Origin: Chloroflexota bacterium
GTDB taxonomy: Bacteria > Chloroflexota > Anaerolineae > Anaerolineales > Villigracilaceae
Reading direction: 5' to 3'
Assembly (NCBI GenBank): GCA_016235445.1
Contig: JACRLB010000003.1
Location: 62,001 to 126,000 of the forward strand
DNA length: 64,000 bases
The notes beneath the pieces were generated by a model. That model did not search any database, was not told the DNA's origin, and was given only the letters and a program-made list of their open reading frames with translations. The position numbers were made by a program, and so were the translations under genes. Within the stretch, counting starts at the first letter, position 1. Each line of letters begins with the position of its first letter. Below are positions 8,518 to 17,039 of this stretch, one piece after another.

Positions 8518-11064
8518 CTATTCGCCAATCGTCACCTGAATCACCGCCGTGTCCACCAATTGACCTTCCCGCACGACGACCAACTGAACCGCATACAGGC
8601 CGCTCAATCCTTTTGTATCCCACTCAGCCAGAACTCCATTTTCAACGAGAGTGGTGACATCGCTTCCCAACTGAATCCACTCCTGCGGATTCAAGCCCTT
8701 GCCGACCTGCACACGATAATATAAGAATCCATCCCCTGAAGCCGTGCCCACAATTTGCACCACACCGTTCACATCCGCAAACAACTGCGGAGAATTGATG
8801 TTCGCAACGGGGTTGATCGGCGGCGCTTGAATCGCATCATACGAAGTTGGAGGAATATCCAAATCCGCGCTTTGCGCCCAGCCCCGCGCGCTTTCAGGGA
8901 CAAGCATATATACGCGTGTGTCAATTAATTCTGGCGGGGTGAACACGGTTGCCAGCAGACCTGTTTCGCGGTTGACAGATAACTCGCGGAACATGCTATC
9001 TGCCTGAGTCGGTTCACTGCCATTCAGGAAAACTTCAGTTACCAAATTTGGGCATTCGCGCGTGGGTAGCATCCCCGAAGGGTCACAGACCGTCATCGTG
9101 CTCACGCCCAACGGCGCAGTCCAGCCGTCTGCCAGTGTATTCTCAGAAGCGGTTCGCATCAACGCGTTCCATAGCACGGCTGGGAAACGCGGCGTCACCC
9201 CTCTCTGTCCTCCCTGCAGGGGGGATGAAAGGGGGGTGACGCCGCGCACGCCCGTCCACGTTGCCACCACATACGAGGGCGTAAATCCAACCACCCATGC
9301 GTCGCGTCCATCGGATGTCTGCCCGACCTTCACGCCCGCTGGCCTGCCGATCTCCAACGCGTTCGACCTGCCAAGCGAATTCCAGCGCGCGGGTTCATCG
9401 CTCAACACATGCGTCATCAAATAAGACATGGCAGGCGTCACGATGGTTTGTGCCTGTGGCAGAGACCAATCCAGCATCACAGAATGATCCACGCTTTCCA
9501 CTCGCAGAACACTCACGGGCAAAAATTCATCGCCGATATTTTGACCAAAATACACGCCCTGCGTTCCAAAGACCCCATACGCGCCAGCGAGTTCAAGCAT
9601 ACTCACTTGTGAATTCAGATCAATGCCAAACGACGAAGCGATCTTCGTCACGTTCTCGATTCCCATTTGAGTCTTCAATGTTTCGACAGGAATTTGATAA
9701 TCGTTCGCCAAAGCCATTCGCAATCGCATCGGCCCGTGATATGCGCCGTCAAAATTTTGGATGATTTCGCCGCTGGGAATATCCCACGTCAATGAAGCTG
9801 GACTCAAGCCTCTTGTGAATCCTGTGAGATAGACAAACGCATCCAAACTGGACCCGGGCCTGTGTCCACTTGCAAGAGGAGTTTCCACGCCTTGATTTGT
9901 CTCGCCGACCATCGTCAATACCTGCCCCGTGTTCGGGTCGAGAATCAACGCGCTTGCGGACGAATCTGCAAAGGTGACGGTAGGCGGCAGGGATGGCAAC
10001 AACCGCGCCGAGTCGCAATCCGCTTCAGGAGCAGGCAGCCCAGCCATGCGCGTCGCGTAGACTTCGGTTACGCAGGCGGCTTTTTTTTGCAGGTCATAAT
10101 CCAATGTGGTGATGATCGTCATTCCACCGCGTTCGATCCGTTCGCGCGGAATTTGCGAGTCTAATTGGGCGAGGACAAGGTTTACGAAAGCAGGAGCAAT
10201 TGTCGGCGGAGTCAGAGGCGTGGATTCCATCTTCGGTGTATCTGCCAATGCAAGCGCTGTCGCTTCGTTGCTCACCAATCCAAGCCCATTCAAAATATAA
10301 AGAACTTCGCGCCCGCGTTGCAATGCAACCTGCGGCGCGTCCAATGGATTGAGCGCGGGCGTTTCGCTGACCGCCGCAAGAATGGCAGACTCGGCCAGCG
10401 TGAGTTCATCGGCGGGTTTGCTGAAATAAAGCTGGGCGGCGGCATCCACACCGTAGGCGTAATTTCCAAAGTTTGCGCTGTTCAAATACCATTCGATGAT
10501 CTGCGCGCGCCCAAACTGCGCTGTGATTTGCGCGGCGAGGATGCGCTCGCGAATGGCGCGGCGCGTGGAGGGCGGTTCGTTGTAAAGAATCAAATTGCTG
10601 ACGAGCCGCTGGGCGATGGTGGGATGAAGCCCGGGGTCGTTGTAGCCTTGAATGGCATACCCCGAATGAATGTTGAATTGCGGGTCGGCTACGGCGATGA
10701 CGGCGTGGACGAGGTTTTCAGGAATATGCTGTGGGTTTTGCGGGTTGACAGGAATGTATCGGCGAAGCGAATTTTCAGGTGCGAAGGTGAAGAGCAATTG
10801 CAATCCACTGCGGTCGTAGATGCGCGTGGGTTGCAGAAGCAAACCATCTGGCGGATTTAACAGCCGCGGCAAAATTTCAGTAGATGGAAGCTCGCGGGTG
10901 ACATCGGCATACGCAAACGCGCCGAGGATGATGAGCAATGCAAGCAGGAGTGAAAGAACAATTCCCCCGCTGATAATCGCTCCGCGTGTGCGTGCTGATT
11001 GTTTGCTTTGCTTTTCAAGCCGTCGTTCACGGCGGGCGCGCAGGGCGGGAAGTGTGGATGGCAT
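8518..11064 (-). CDS. Class A penicillin-binding protein homologue with degenerate active sites
   Basis: An 848-residue protein laid out like bifunctional PBP1A: N-terminal membrane anchor (28-52), glycosyltransferase 51 domain (about 75-250), transpeptidase domain (about 365-640) and a C-terminal beta domain. The usual catalytic residues are missing. The GT51 Glu of the E-D-x-x-F motif is Ala126 (VADPQFNIHSG). SxxK is SSLD (405-408). SxN is DYQ (455-457). KTG is KVG (579-581). It may be a non-catalytic scaffold in wall synthesis. A palindrome at 9191-9243 adds about 18 residues near 607. No Shine-Dalgarno is seen; TAAAAT lies 6 nt before the ATG. Confidence 0.85.
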   Translation of the reverse strand: MPSTLPALRARRERRLEKQSKQSARTRGAIISGGIVLSLLLALLIILGAFAYADVTRELPSTEILPRLLNPPDGLLLQPTRIYDRSGLQLLFTFAPENSLRRYIPVNPQNPQHIPENLVHAVIAVADPQFNIHSGYAIQGYNDPGLHPTIAQRLVSNLILYNEPPSTRRAIRERILAAQITAQFGRAQIIEWYLNSANFGNYAYGVDAAAQLYFSKPADELTLAESAILAAVSETPALNPLDAPQVALQRGREVLYILNGLGLVSNEATALALADTPKMESTPLTPPTIAPAFVNLVLAQLDSQIPRERIERGGMTIITTLDYDLQKKAACVTEVYATRMAGLPAPEADCDSARLLPSLPPTVTFADSSASALILDPNTGQVLTMVGETNQGVETPLASGHRPGSSLDAFVYLTGFTRGLSPASLTWDIPSGEIIQNFDGAYHGPMRLRMALANDYQIPVETLKTQMGIENVTKIASSFGIDLNSQVSMLELAGAYGVFGTQGVYFGQNIGDEFLPVSVLRVESVDHSVMLDWSLPQAQTIVTPAMSYLMTHVLSDEPARWNSLGRSNALEIGRPAGVKVGQTSDGRDAWVVGFTPSYVVATWTGVRGVTPLSSPLQGGQRGVTPRFPAVLWNALMRTASENTLADGWTAPLGVSTMTVCDPSGMLPTRECPNLVTEVFLNGSEPTQADSMFRELSVNRETGLLATVFTPPELIDTRVYMLVPESARGWAQSADLDIPPTSYDAIQAPPINPVANINSPQLFADVNGVVQIVGTASGDGFLYYRVQVGKGLNPQEWIQLGSDVTTLVENGVLAEWDTKGLSGLYAVQLVVVREGQLVDTAVIQVTIGE
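9191..9243. repeat. 53-bp palindrome inside the PBP-like gene
   Basis: ggcgtcacccc at the left pairs with ggggtgacgcc at the right around a tccctg/cagggg centre. In frame it encodes RGVTPLSSPLQGGQRGVTP, a low-complexity insertion between two transpeptidase strands. Confidence 0.75.
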
Positions 11065-11070
11065 GTCTCT

Positions 11071-11076
11071 ATTTTA
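11071..11076 (-). promoter_or_regulatory. Putative -10 box of a leaderless transcript (PBP-like gene)
   Basis: TAAAAT on the minus strand ends 6 nt before the ATG at 11064, with no Shine-Dalgarno between. Transcription would start at or next to the start codon. Confidence 0.5.
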
Positions 11077-11129
11077 GCGTAGGACAAAGGTTGTGGGTGT
11101 GGGTATATTTTCGATTTTCGCCACAGAGA

Positions 11130-11804
11130 TCACTGAGGAAAATCCCTTTGAAAATCTCCGTGGGCTTTGTGTTCTGGATATGAAATATTCACATGTGGGT
11201 AGCGTGACTGCCTGGAATTCGGCTGAAAATTTTGGATTCTAAAAACGTTACAGCAATCGCTGACCTGCGGCCTGAGCCATCCATGGCCGGTGTAGATGCC
11301 ATACCTGAAATATGTGACGAATCCATATTCTGGGTCAAAGTCCGTTTGGATGATGGAGGATGGGAAGTTTTGCAGGGTCTGCTCAATCAACTCGAAGATT
11401 GAGGTCATGGTGAATTGGTTATAGTTGCAGAGAAAAATTTCATTGCCCCAATCAGGGTCTGCCCATCGATCTGGTGAAAGAAGTTGTGGGGTTGTGCCTT
11501 CCGAAGTGAAGTCCATCATCTCTACTTTGGCCACGGCGTCGTTTTGAACTTCGATCCTCGCGGAAGGCTGGCAGATGGAACGCGCATCGCCGATGATCTC
11601 GAAGGTGTAATCGGAGATGCCAAATCCCTCCCATTTGGTCCGCGCCTGGGGAAGTTGATTGCGAACGCTTGAAATTTCCAGCGAATGTCTTGCAGACGAG
11701 ATCGGGTCGTACAGAATTTGAATCAGGATTCCGAGGAGAAGAAGGATTGCCGTTATTTTGGCAATGCGTGGTTTTGAGTATGCCATAGAGAAATAGTAAC
11801 TCAT
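11130..11804 (-). CDS. Membrane-anchored protein, DUF6174-like
   Basis: 224 residues (a second in-frame Met lies at residue 7, position 11786). One N-terminal membrane segment (about 16-33) precedes an extracytoplasmic domain. The arrangement W-x-G-F-G-I-x-D-Y-x-F-E followed by a spaced Cys and a V-x-N-D-A-V-A-K-V strand resembles the DUF6174 family, whose role is not known. Four Cys (in SICQP, FLCNY and SDCCN) could form disulfides. It sits upstream of the PBP-like gene on the same strand, 65 bp away. The link in function is only positional. Confidence 0.55.
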   Translation of the reverse strand: MSYYFSMAYSKPRIAKITAILLLLGILIQILYDPISSARHSLEISSVRNQLPQARTKWEGFGISDYTFEIIGDARSICQPSARIEVQNDAVAKVEMMDFTSEGTTPQLLSPDRWADPDWGNEIFLCNYNQFTMTSIFELIEQTLQNFPSSIIQTDFDPEYGFVTYFRYGIYTGHGWLRPQVSDCCNVFRIQNFQPNSRQSRYPHVNISYPEHKAHGDFQRDFPQ

Positions 11805-11826
11805 TATCGAATTGATTTAACTAAAA

Positions 11827-11859
11827 AGGTGACAGTCATCTTTAAGATGACTGTCACCT
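11827..11859. repeat. ggtgacagtca palindrome, copy 1
   Basis: aggtgacagtcatctt and its reverse complement form a near-perfect 33-bp palindrome with a TTAA-type centre. It lies just past the stop of the GT2 gene and could terminate it. The sister copies are at 25999-26032 and 62582-62614. Confidence 0.75.
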
Positions 11860-11864
11860 GACAA

Positions 11865-12791
11865 CTATTCATACCGAATCGGCTCCACATCCCTTTTCTT
11901 TCCATCTTTTTTCTTTCTTTCACGCGCATAGTAAAACGTCTCGCGCAGTTGCGGGGTAATCGAGCTTGTCTCGCGGTGGCCGGTGCGTGTGCCATGAAAT
12001 TGCATGAAGCGAAACCAAAAGATGGATGAAATATTCTTTAACAGCACACGCTCACGCACGGCGTGCCAGAGATCGCTCAAAATGTTGGTCGTGGTCAGGC
12101 GCAGGAAATCGTAAAAGTTGAAATGCGCTTCGGGGTAAATTTTTCGCAAGGCCATCGCTTCGCGGCGGTAGCGGTTGTAGACCCCGTGCGGCGTTTCGTT
12201 GTGGAGGTGAATGATCTCGGCCTCAGCCACGTACGCGATGGCACGCCCCTGCTCTTTGGCCCACTTTGCCCAGGCGAGGTCTTCGAGTCCGGTCAGTGTT
12301 TCATCGTAATTATTTTTCTCCCACAAACTTTTTCTAATCGCGGCGTTGGCGTTGTTGCAAAACGCCGTCTCCTGATTCGGCTTGCTCACATCGGGATACC
12401 ACTGGTGAAAAATCTGCTGTTCAGAAAATTTGGCAAACTCAGGCCCGCGCTGTTTGCCGTACGTCAGCGCCACGCTGTCATCTTGAAATGGACGGAGCAG
12501 AGTCTCCAGCCAGTCGGGATAGACGGGGTAGACATGCGCGCTGGCGATGACGATGAACTCGCGCTTCGCTGCTTTAATCCCATAGTTGAGCGACCTCCCA
12601 AACGTAAACTCCGCTGATGGGATGTGGACGATCCGCGCGCCGAATGATTCTGCGATGGAAACGGTCGCATCGGTGGAGCCAGAGTCTACGAGGATCACGT
12701 CCACATCTTTGAGCGTCTGCTGTTGGATGCCTTCGAGCAGGCGCCCAAGATGGCGGGATTCGTTATAAGCGCGGATGACGATGGAGGGCAT
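11865..12791 (-). CDS. Family 2 glycosyltransferase
   Basis: A GT-A fold glycosyltransferase of about 308 residues. It starts PSIVIRAYNESRHLGRLLEG and has the nucleotide-binding VDSGSTDAT near residue 42 and a probable metal-binding acidic patch at SAHVYP. EDLAWAKWA is the usual acceptor-site helix. The likely job is to transfer a sugar (rhamnosyltransferase-like relatives exist) from a nucleotide donor during surface polysaccharide assembly on the inner membrane face. I place the start at ATG 12791. The upstream TTG at 12818 would translate a heptanucleotide repeat. It is the downstream partner of the first sulfotransferase gene. Confidence 0.85.
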   Translation of the reverse strand: MPSIVIRAYNESRHLGRLLEGIQQQTLKDVDVILVDSGSTDATVSIAESFGARIVHIPSAEFTFGRSLNYGIKAAKREFIVIASAHVYPVYPDWLETLLRPFQDDSVALTYGKQRGPEFAKFSEQQIFHQWYPDVSKPNQETAFCNNANAAIRKSLWEKNNYDETLTGLEDLAWAKWAKEQGRAIAYVAEAEIIHLHNETPHGVYNRYRREAMALRKIYPEAHFNFYDFLRLTTTNILSDLWHAVRERVLLKNISSIFWFRFMQFHGTRTGHRETSSITPQLRETFYYARERKKKDGKKRDVEPIRYE

Positions 12792-12824
12792 TGGAGATTG
12801 GAGATTGGAAATTACCAATCTCCA
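12791..12824. repeat. Heptanucleotide tandem repeat (GAGATTG)n
   Basis: ttggagattggagattggaaattaccaatctcca has a 7-bp period and also folds back on itself. It spans the GT2 start codon and the stop of the sulfotransferase gene. Confidence 0.7.
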
Positions 12825-13684
12825 TCCTTTTCGTAGCCCAACTTTACCAGCAAATCACCAGCCACGTTCTTGAATATCTTTTTATGTTCGTCGGTGAAAT
12901 GCTTTTTCCATTCGCCAGTTTTGCCGGAGCGGAAGGTCGGGGACTTTGTCGGGTTGATGGAGGTTTCGAGGGAATTTAGAATCAACTGTCGGGTGGCGGG
13001 AAGCGGGGCGCGGGCGAGGAGGTGATCCATGATGCGGGTGAGAGTCGCGGCGCGGTTGTGAATCAAATCTTCGAAATGAATCGCCATTATTTCGGGATGA
13101 TTTATCCAATCGAGATAAGGCGCGAAGCGGTCGGCGATGTTGGGGAAATCAGCATCGGCGCTTTGACTACGCTCAGCGCGAAAATCGGGCCTGCCCAAAA
13201 TGCTGACGTTGAGCCGCGCGTTGAAATCGGGCAGGGATTGATAATATTCGTGATGAACGTGGCGGGCTTCCATGTCGGTGACGTAGAAGACGTGCGAGAC
13301 GACCACATCACGCGGGTCGCGGAAGATGAAGTAGGGCACGAATTTGGGAGAGATGACGCGGGCGACGGCTTCGGGGCGGGCAAAGAGATGCGCGGATGCA
13401 ATGTCGCATGGGTGAAGCGAATCGAGCCAGGCGAGGGCTTGTTTGGGTTCTCGCTTTTTTCCGCTTTCACCTTCGTATTCGGCATAGAAGGAATGCAGGC
13501 GTTTCGAGTACGGCGCGGCATTTGAAAAACCGAGCAAAATTTGGTCGAGCAGGTGCGTGCCGCTTTTTGGGAAGGATATGCCAAGCAGGGTTGGCAGGCT
13601 GGCGGGTTGCGGGGCAAAGCGCAGGCGCTGGGTCAGTTTTTCGGTTTGATAAATTGTGAAACGGAGGGATGATTTGATGGACAT
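12812..13684 (-). CDS. PAPS-dependent sulfotransferase 1
   Basis: 290 residues. The 5'-phosphosulfate loop FPKSGTHLL lies near residue 38, the 3'-phosphate motif FRDPRDVVVSH near 120, and the C-terminal signature RSGKTGEWKKHFT near 255. These mark a Sulfotransfer_1 enzyme that moves sulfate from PAPS to a hydroxyl or amino group, here probably of a surface sugar. It is clearly paralogous to the gene at 20397-21251, especially over the last 35 residues. The PAPS source is encoded at 26207-27934. A cttTGACTACGCTCag palindrome at 13158-13179 inserts residues in the middle. Confidence 0.88.
   Translation of the reverse strand: MSIKSSLRFTIYQTEKLTQRLRFAPQPASLPTLLGISFPKSGTHLLDQILLGFSNAAPYSKRLHSFYAEYEGESGKKREPKQALAWLDSLHPCDIASAHLFARPEAVARVISPKFVPYFIFRDPRDVVVSHVFYVTDMEARHVHHEYYQSLPDFNARLNVSILGRPDFRAERSQSADADFPNIADRFAPYLDWINHPEIMAIHFEDLIHNRAATLTRIMDHLLARAPLPATRQLILNSLETSINPTKSPTFRSGKTGEWKKHFTDEHKKIFKNVAGDLLVKLGYEKDGDW
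13158..13179. repeat. Short palindromic insert in sulfotransferase 1
   Basis: gcgctttgactacgctcagc closes with a gcgct/agcgc stem. In frame it adds the residues around FRAERSQSAD, where the paralogue has no such stretch. Confidence 0.5.
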
Positions 13685-13750
13685 TCGGCTATTGATGTTG
13701 GGCGAAATATCTTCTATACTCGAACTGGTTTGAACACCAGCAACTCCAAC

Positions 13751-14031
13751 ATTATACCCATCACGGTCACAAATTGCGCCTTTTCATCTGCGGGAAGCGC
13801 AATTTGTGACCGAGGGTATTATACTGTGCGCGGTTACAAACTGCGGTTTTCTGTCGCCCGTTTCGCGGGGATAAATCCCCTGCTCAGTACATGCAAGTCC
13901 GCTAAAGCGGACTGAGACCAGTCGGCTTCAGCCGACTTCAACGTACTGAGGCAGGGCTTTGCGAAGCACCCTGTGGGTCAGCCCGCCGAATCCCTGTTAA
14001 ATAAAAGCGCAGTTCCTGACCGCGCCCAGTA
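13751..14031. repeat. Composite inverted-repeat element
   Basis: Two adjoining units fill the gap. The first (13751-13822) pairs attataccc...ggtcacaaattgcgc with gcgcaatttgtgacc...gggtattat. The second has ends actgtgcgcggttacaaact at 13823 and a matching inverted arm ending at 14031, with inner hairpins gtccgctaaagcggac and gtcggcttcagccgac. It has no coding potential and looks like nested miniature elements. Confidence 0.7.
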
Positions 14032-14051
14032 TATATAAAGCATCCATCCAC

Positions 14052-14612
14052 ATGCCGAAGATTTCCAAAATTACACAAGTTGAAACAGCCAGGCAATTTG
14101 CGTTTTTGCAGCGCATGTCCATGGCGCATGATCGGTCCATTCGGTCAATTTCAGGCCTTACGGAGGTCCAGCTTTGCACCGAACCTGTGACAGGCGATTG
14201 GACTGTAAAAGATATGCTCGGCCATGTAGTGACCTGGAACGATGAATTCAGACTTGCGATTCAGAATATTTTGAAAAAGGAAATTTCACGATTCGTTTCA
14301 CAGGAAGTTGATTGGGAGGCCTGGAATGCAGAGAAAATTTCGGGAAAGCGCAAATGGCCGTGGAAACGAATCCGTGCCGATCTGGAGCGGGACTATTCCG
14401 AGGCAATTGAGTTGATTGTCCATTTACGGCCAGAGGAATTCAGAAAATATGGGGCCACCCCCTGGGTGTATTCCCCGCCAAAAGAAATGGCAAAATTCAT
14501 CAACGGAAGCGCCGAAACCGTCGAAACTTTGGTTACGTATCACTGGCGGCATATGAACCAGCATTCCCGAATGATCGAAAAGTGGGGGGAAAAGAGGGGC
14601 TTTAAAGAGTGA
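14052..14612 (+). CDS. DinB/DfsB-like four-helix protein
   Basis: 186 residues, all helical in character. GDWTVKDMLGHVVTWNDEF near 60 and TYHWRHMNQHSRMIE near 160 place the two conserved His-bearing helices of the DinB/ClbS-DfsB superfamily, which are metal-binding or thiol-transferase-like proteins in other bacteria. The second half has an unusual basic stretch, KRKWPWKRIR. A related but distinct family member sits at 52393. The role is unknown. It starts just past the composite repeat, and TATATA at about 14031-14036 may be its -10 box. Confidence 0.65.
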   Translation: MPKISKITQVETARQFAFLQRMSMAHDRSIRSISGLTEVQLCTEPVTGDWTVKDMLGHVVTWNDEFRLAIQNILKKEISRFVSQEVDWEAWNAEKISGKRKWPWKRIRADLERDYSEAIELIVHLRPEEFRKYGATPWVYSPPKEMAKFINGSAETVETLVTYHWRHMNQHSRMIEKWGEKRGFKE

Positions 14613-14640
14613 CGATATACAAAGTTCAGGGTTAGGTTAA

Positions 14641-15255
14641 TTGTTCAAAAAAGGATTTCCATTGAAACTAACCATTTTCAACACTCCGATCATCAGTCCA
14701 ATATTCCGTTTTTTCAGCAATTCGATCATGCGTCTGGCAGGCTGGCGCGTGGAAGGGAAATTACCAGATTTCCCCAAATATTTGATTATTGGCGCGCCTC
14801 ACACCTCGAACTGGGATTTTCTCCTGTTTCTGGGAGTAATCTTCCGCTTGAAAGGTGATGTGCGCTACATGGGCAAAGCGGAGTTGTTTCGCAGTCCCAT
14901 TGGCTGGTTTTTCTACTGGTGCGGCGGCGTGCCTGTAGACAGGAAAAAGTCCACAGGGCTGGTGGAGCAAACGGTGGAGGCCTGCAATAAAGCGGACAAA
15001 TTCGTACTAACCATCGCCCCCGAAGGGACGCGGCACTACGTCAGTGAATGGAAGATGGGCTTTTATCACATTGCAAAAGCCGCCGGGCTTCCCTTGGTGA
15101 TAGCCATCGTGGATGGCAAGCATAAAGTTATACGTGTGGGACAGATATTTCATCTCACTGATAATATGGTTGCAGATGTCAAAGCGATCAAGGGATTTTT
15201 CGAGGGGGTAGTGGGAGTCAACCCGAGGAAGAAGTATATTACGCTGGAACATTAA
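14641..15255 (+). CDS. PlsC-family acyltransferase
   Basis: 204 residues. The catalytic H-x4-D motif is HTSNWD (about 54-59) and APEGTRHYVSEWKMGFYHIA is the glycerol-phosphate/acyl-acceptor motif. This subgroup resembles small 1-acyl-glycerol-3-phosphate acyltransferase-like proteins, so lipid or glycan acylation are both possible. The start is uncertain: TTG 14641 gives a full N-terminus with a hydrophobic stretch, while ATG 14728 would begin at MRLAGW, close to the motif. I keep the longer form. Confidence 0.8.
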   Translation: MFKKGFPLKLTIFNTPIISPIFRFFSNSIMRLAGWRVEGKLPDFPKYLIIGAPHTSNWDFLLFLGVIFRLKGDVRYMGKAELFRSPIGWFFYWCGGVPVDRKKSTGLVEQTVEACNKADKFVLTIAPEGTRHYVSEWKMGFYHIAKAAGLPLVIAIVDGKHKVIRVGQIFHLTDNMVADVKAIKGFFEGVVGVNPRKKYITLEH

Positions 15256-15339
15256 ACGGTATGGGTTTCATTTCATTTGAAACACAACCAAACAATATTC
15301 GTAATCACCGGGGCACAGTCACTTTGGGCAATGTTGCGC

Positions 15340-15458
15340 GCTTGCTGGGGGTGTGGAATATTTTTTCAGCACTCCGCGTGGGACAAGTCTTTGATTTGCC
15401 TCGCAAGTCAGAGGCTTGCGCCACATTTCCGAAACTTTAGACCACACCCGCTTGCTGG
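15340..15458. mobile_element. MITE with target-site duplication, copy A
   Basis: A 101-bp element (15349-15449) has inverted ends gggtgtgg/ccacaccc and is bounded by the 9-bp direct repeat gcttgctgg at 15340-15348 and 15450-15458. The interior includes tgatttgcctcgcaagtc. A close copy with its own flanking duplication lies at 16321-16438. There is no transposase, so it must have been moved in trans. Confidence 0.8.
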
Positions 15459-15627
15459 ATTTCCTTGATTTTCGCAGAAGAGCGTTATAAAATACTTGAC
15501 AGGCAACCTCAGGCATTTCAAGGTCATATGAAATGGATGCGCGGCACGCTTCGCGATGCCGCTCTTTTCTGAAAGGCAACACATAAATGTTGCAGTACTG
15601 TATATCGGCGGGCAAAAAGAGGATGAA

Positions 15628-16296
15628 ATGGATGATAAAGAAGAGAAATTCACGAGTAGTTTGATTTTTCAGGGGGTTATAAATTTTTTTTATGCGCTTA
15701 ATTTTCCCAGGGCTATTCTGCACATTTTCCTTTTCCTAACCTCCCCTTCAAAAGGGGTGATCGAAAAGGATATCAACAAATGGATGGAAATGGAACATTA
15801 TGAACTCCACAAAGCAGGGCTTATCTCATGGAGAGGGCTGGTCTGGCTTCTTTGGAAGGATGAACCCTTCCGAAATTTATTCTATTACCGCATCAAAAAG
15901 GATTATCTCCTGCCCAGCAGGATCGTTCTGGAAATAGCGCAGTTGATTTACAAACCCAGGAGCACCCTGTTCATTAAAGCAAGCAGTATCGGCGAGGGAT
16001 TTTTCATCCAACACGGGTACAGTACGGGGATCGGCGCAAAAAGCATCGGAAAAAATTGCTGGATCAACCAAATGGTAGTGATTGGGTTTTCCGAGGAGGA
16101 CAAAGCGCCCATCCTGGGAGATAACGTTCATATTTCCGTGGGAGCCAAGATTCTCGGCGATGTAACGATTGGCGACAACTCGATTGTTGGGGCAAATGCG
16201 GTGGTAGTCAAAAACGTTCCGCCTAACTGCACGGTTGTGGGAGTCCCTGCCTATATCATCAAGCGGGATGGAAAAAAGGTAAATGAGCCGTTGTAG
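15628..16296 (+). CDS. Serine O-acetyltransferase-like hexapeptide transferase
   Basis: About 222 residues from ATG 15628, which has agagga in front; a frame reaching back to 15556 lacks one. The N-terminal helical half is followed by a left-handed beta-helix: GEGFFIQHGYSTGIG, GKNCWINQMVVIGF, GDNVHISVGAKILGDVTIGD, NSIVGANAVVVKNVPPN. The layout matches CysE-like and sugar O-acetyltransferases using acetyl-CoA. In this setting acetylation of a glycan residue is as likely as serine acetylation. It is framed by two copies of the same MITE. Confidence 0.75.
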   Translation: MDDKEEKFTSSLIFQGVINFFYALNFPRAILHIFLFLTSPSKGVIEKDINKWMEMEHYELHKAGLISWRGLVWLLWKDEPFRNLFYYRIKKDYLLPSRIVLEIAQLIYKPRSTLFIKASSIGEGFFIQHGYSTGIGAKSIGKNCWINQMVVIGFSEEDKAPILGDNVHISVGAKILGDVTIGDNSIVGANAVVVKNVPPNCTVVGVPAYIIKRDGKKVNEPL

Positions 16297-16320
16297 CAGA
16301 GCATGATCTGTCCCATTTTA

Positions 16321-16438
16321 GAGCGGAGGGGTGTGGAATATTTTTTTCGGCACTCCGCGTAGGGCAAATCTCTGATTTGCCTCGCAAGTCGGAGACTTGC
16401 GCCACATTTCCGAAACTTTAGTCCACACCCGAGCGGAG
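16321..16438. mobile_element. MITE with target-site duplication, copy B
   Basis: This is the same element as at 15349-15449, here about 16329-16430, with ends gggtgtgg/ccacaccc. The flanking direct repeat is gagcggag (8 bp, up to 10 depending on how the Gs are assigned). The two copies are in the same orientation either side of the acetyltransferase gene. Confidence 0.8.
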
Positions 16439-16621
16439 GGTGTGGTTGATTTAGGGGCAGGAAAGTTGTATACTTTTTTGGGGTGGGATTATTTTAGCGA
16501 TTGTTCTGGTTGATATCCCTTTAGCGTTTCTTCAGTTTCTACCCTGAATGCGTTAGGCTGTTTAGCATAACCATGATTTGGTATAAAAACTGAAGTCACA
16601 TCTCATAAAGGGAGCATAACA

Positions 16622-17014
16622 ATGAACAAGATCAGAAATTCGGTTAAATGGTCAGTATATATTAGCCATTGGCTTGCGTGGGTAATCTTATACATGGCGC
16701 TTATGGTCTTTATTAACAGGGAGGATACTACATCATCCACAGCAGAGTTAATATTTATTTCAGTGTGCTCATCATTATTGGCGGCCAACTTCCCCGCACT
16801 AATCTCCTACTGGTGTACCATAGCCCAATCTAAATGCCTTTTGTTTGTCTTACTTGGCGGCACCCCATTAATTTTTGGAAGCATCGGGGATATATCGGTA
16901 TTGCTGTTTGGAAGGTGGTTCTATACCGGTACCGAAGATTTGCTATATTTTTGGCGCAGACCAAGAACTGCTTCCGAAAAAAGCCAACTAAATACAACGT
17001 CGAACACAAAGTAA
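16622..17014 (+). CDS. Small polytopic membrane protein, unknown
   Basis: 130 residues with a good Shine-Dalgarno (aaagggag) before the ATG. Three or four hydrophobic segments fit: about 10-30, 40-62, 70-90 and 88-105. The tail is hydrophilic, Arg/Thr/Ser-rich. I recognise no family. Base usage looks more AT-rich than the neighbours, and it lies between a MITE and a toxin-antitoxin pair, so it may be a transferred or fast-evolving gene. Confidence 0.55.
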   Translation: MNKIRNSVKWSVYISHWLAWVILYMALMVFINREDTTSSTAELIFISVCSSLLAANFPALISYWCTIAQSKCLLFVLLGGTPLIFGSIGDISVLLFGRWFYTGTEDLLYFWRRPRTASEKSQLNTTSNTK

Positions 17015-17039
17015 AGAGCAATCTCGCAAATCGGTACGA

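Noticed and set aside
12063-12617. 184-codon + strand frame opposite the GT2 gene
   Set aside because: No ribosome-binding site or motif, fully antisense to a conserved glycosyltransferase.
14641-16296. Phospholipid synthesis operon
   Set aside because: PlsC-like and hexapeptide acyltransferases are separated by a recent MITE and lie in a glycan island; glycan acylation is at least as likely.
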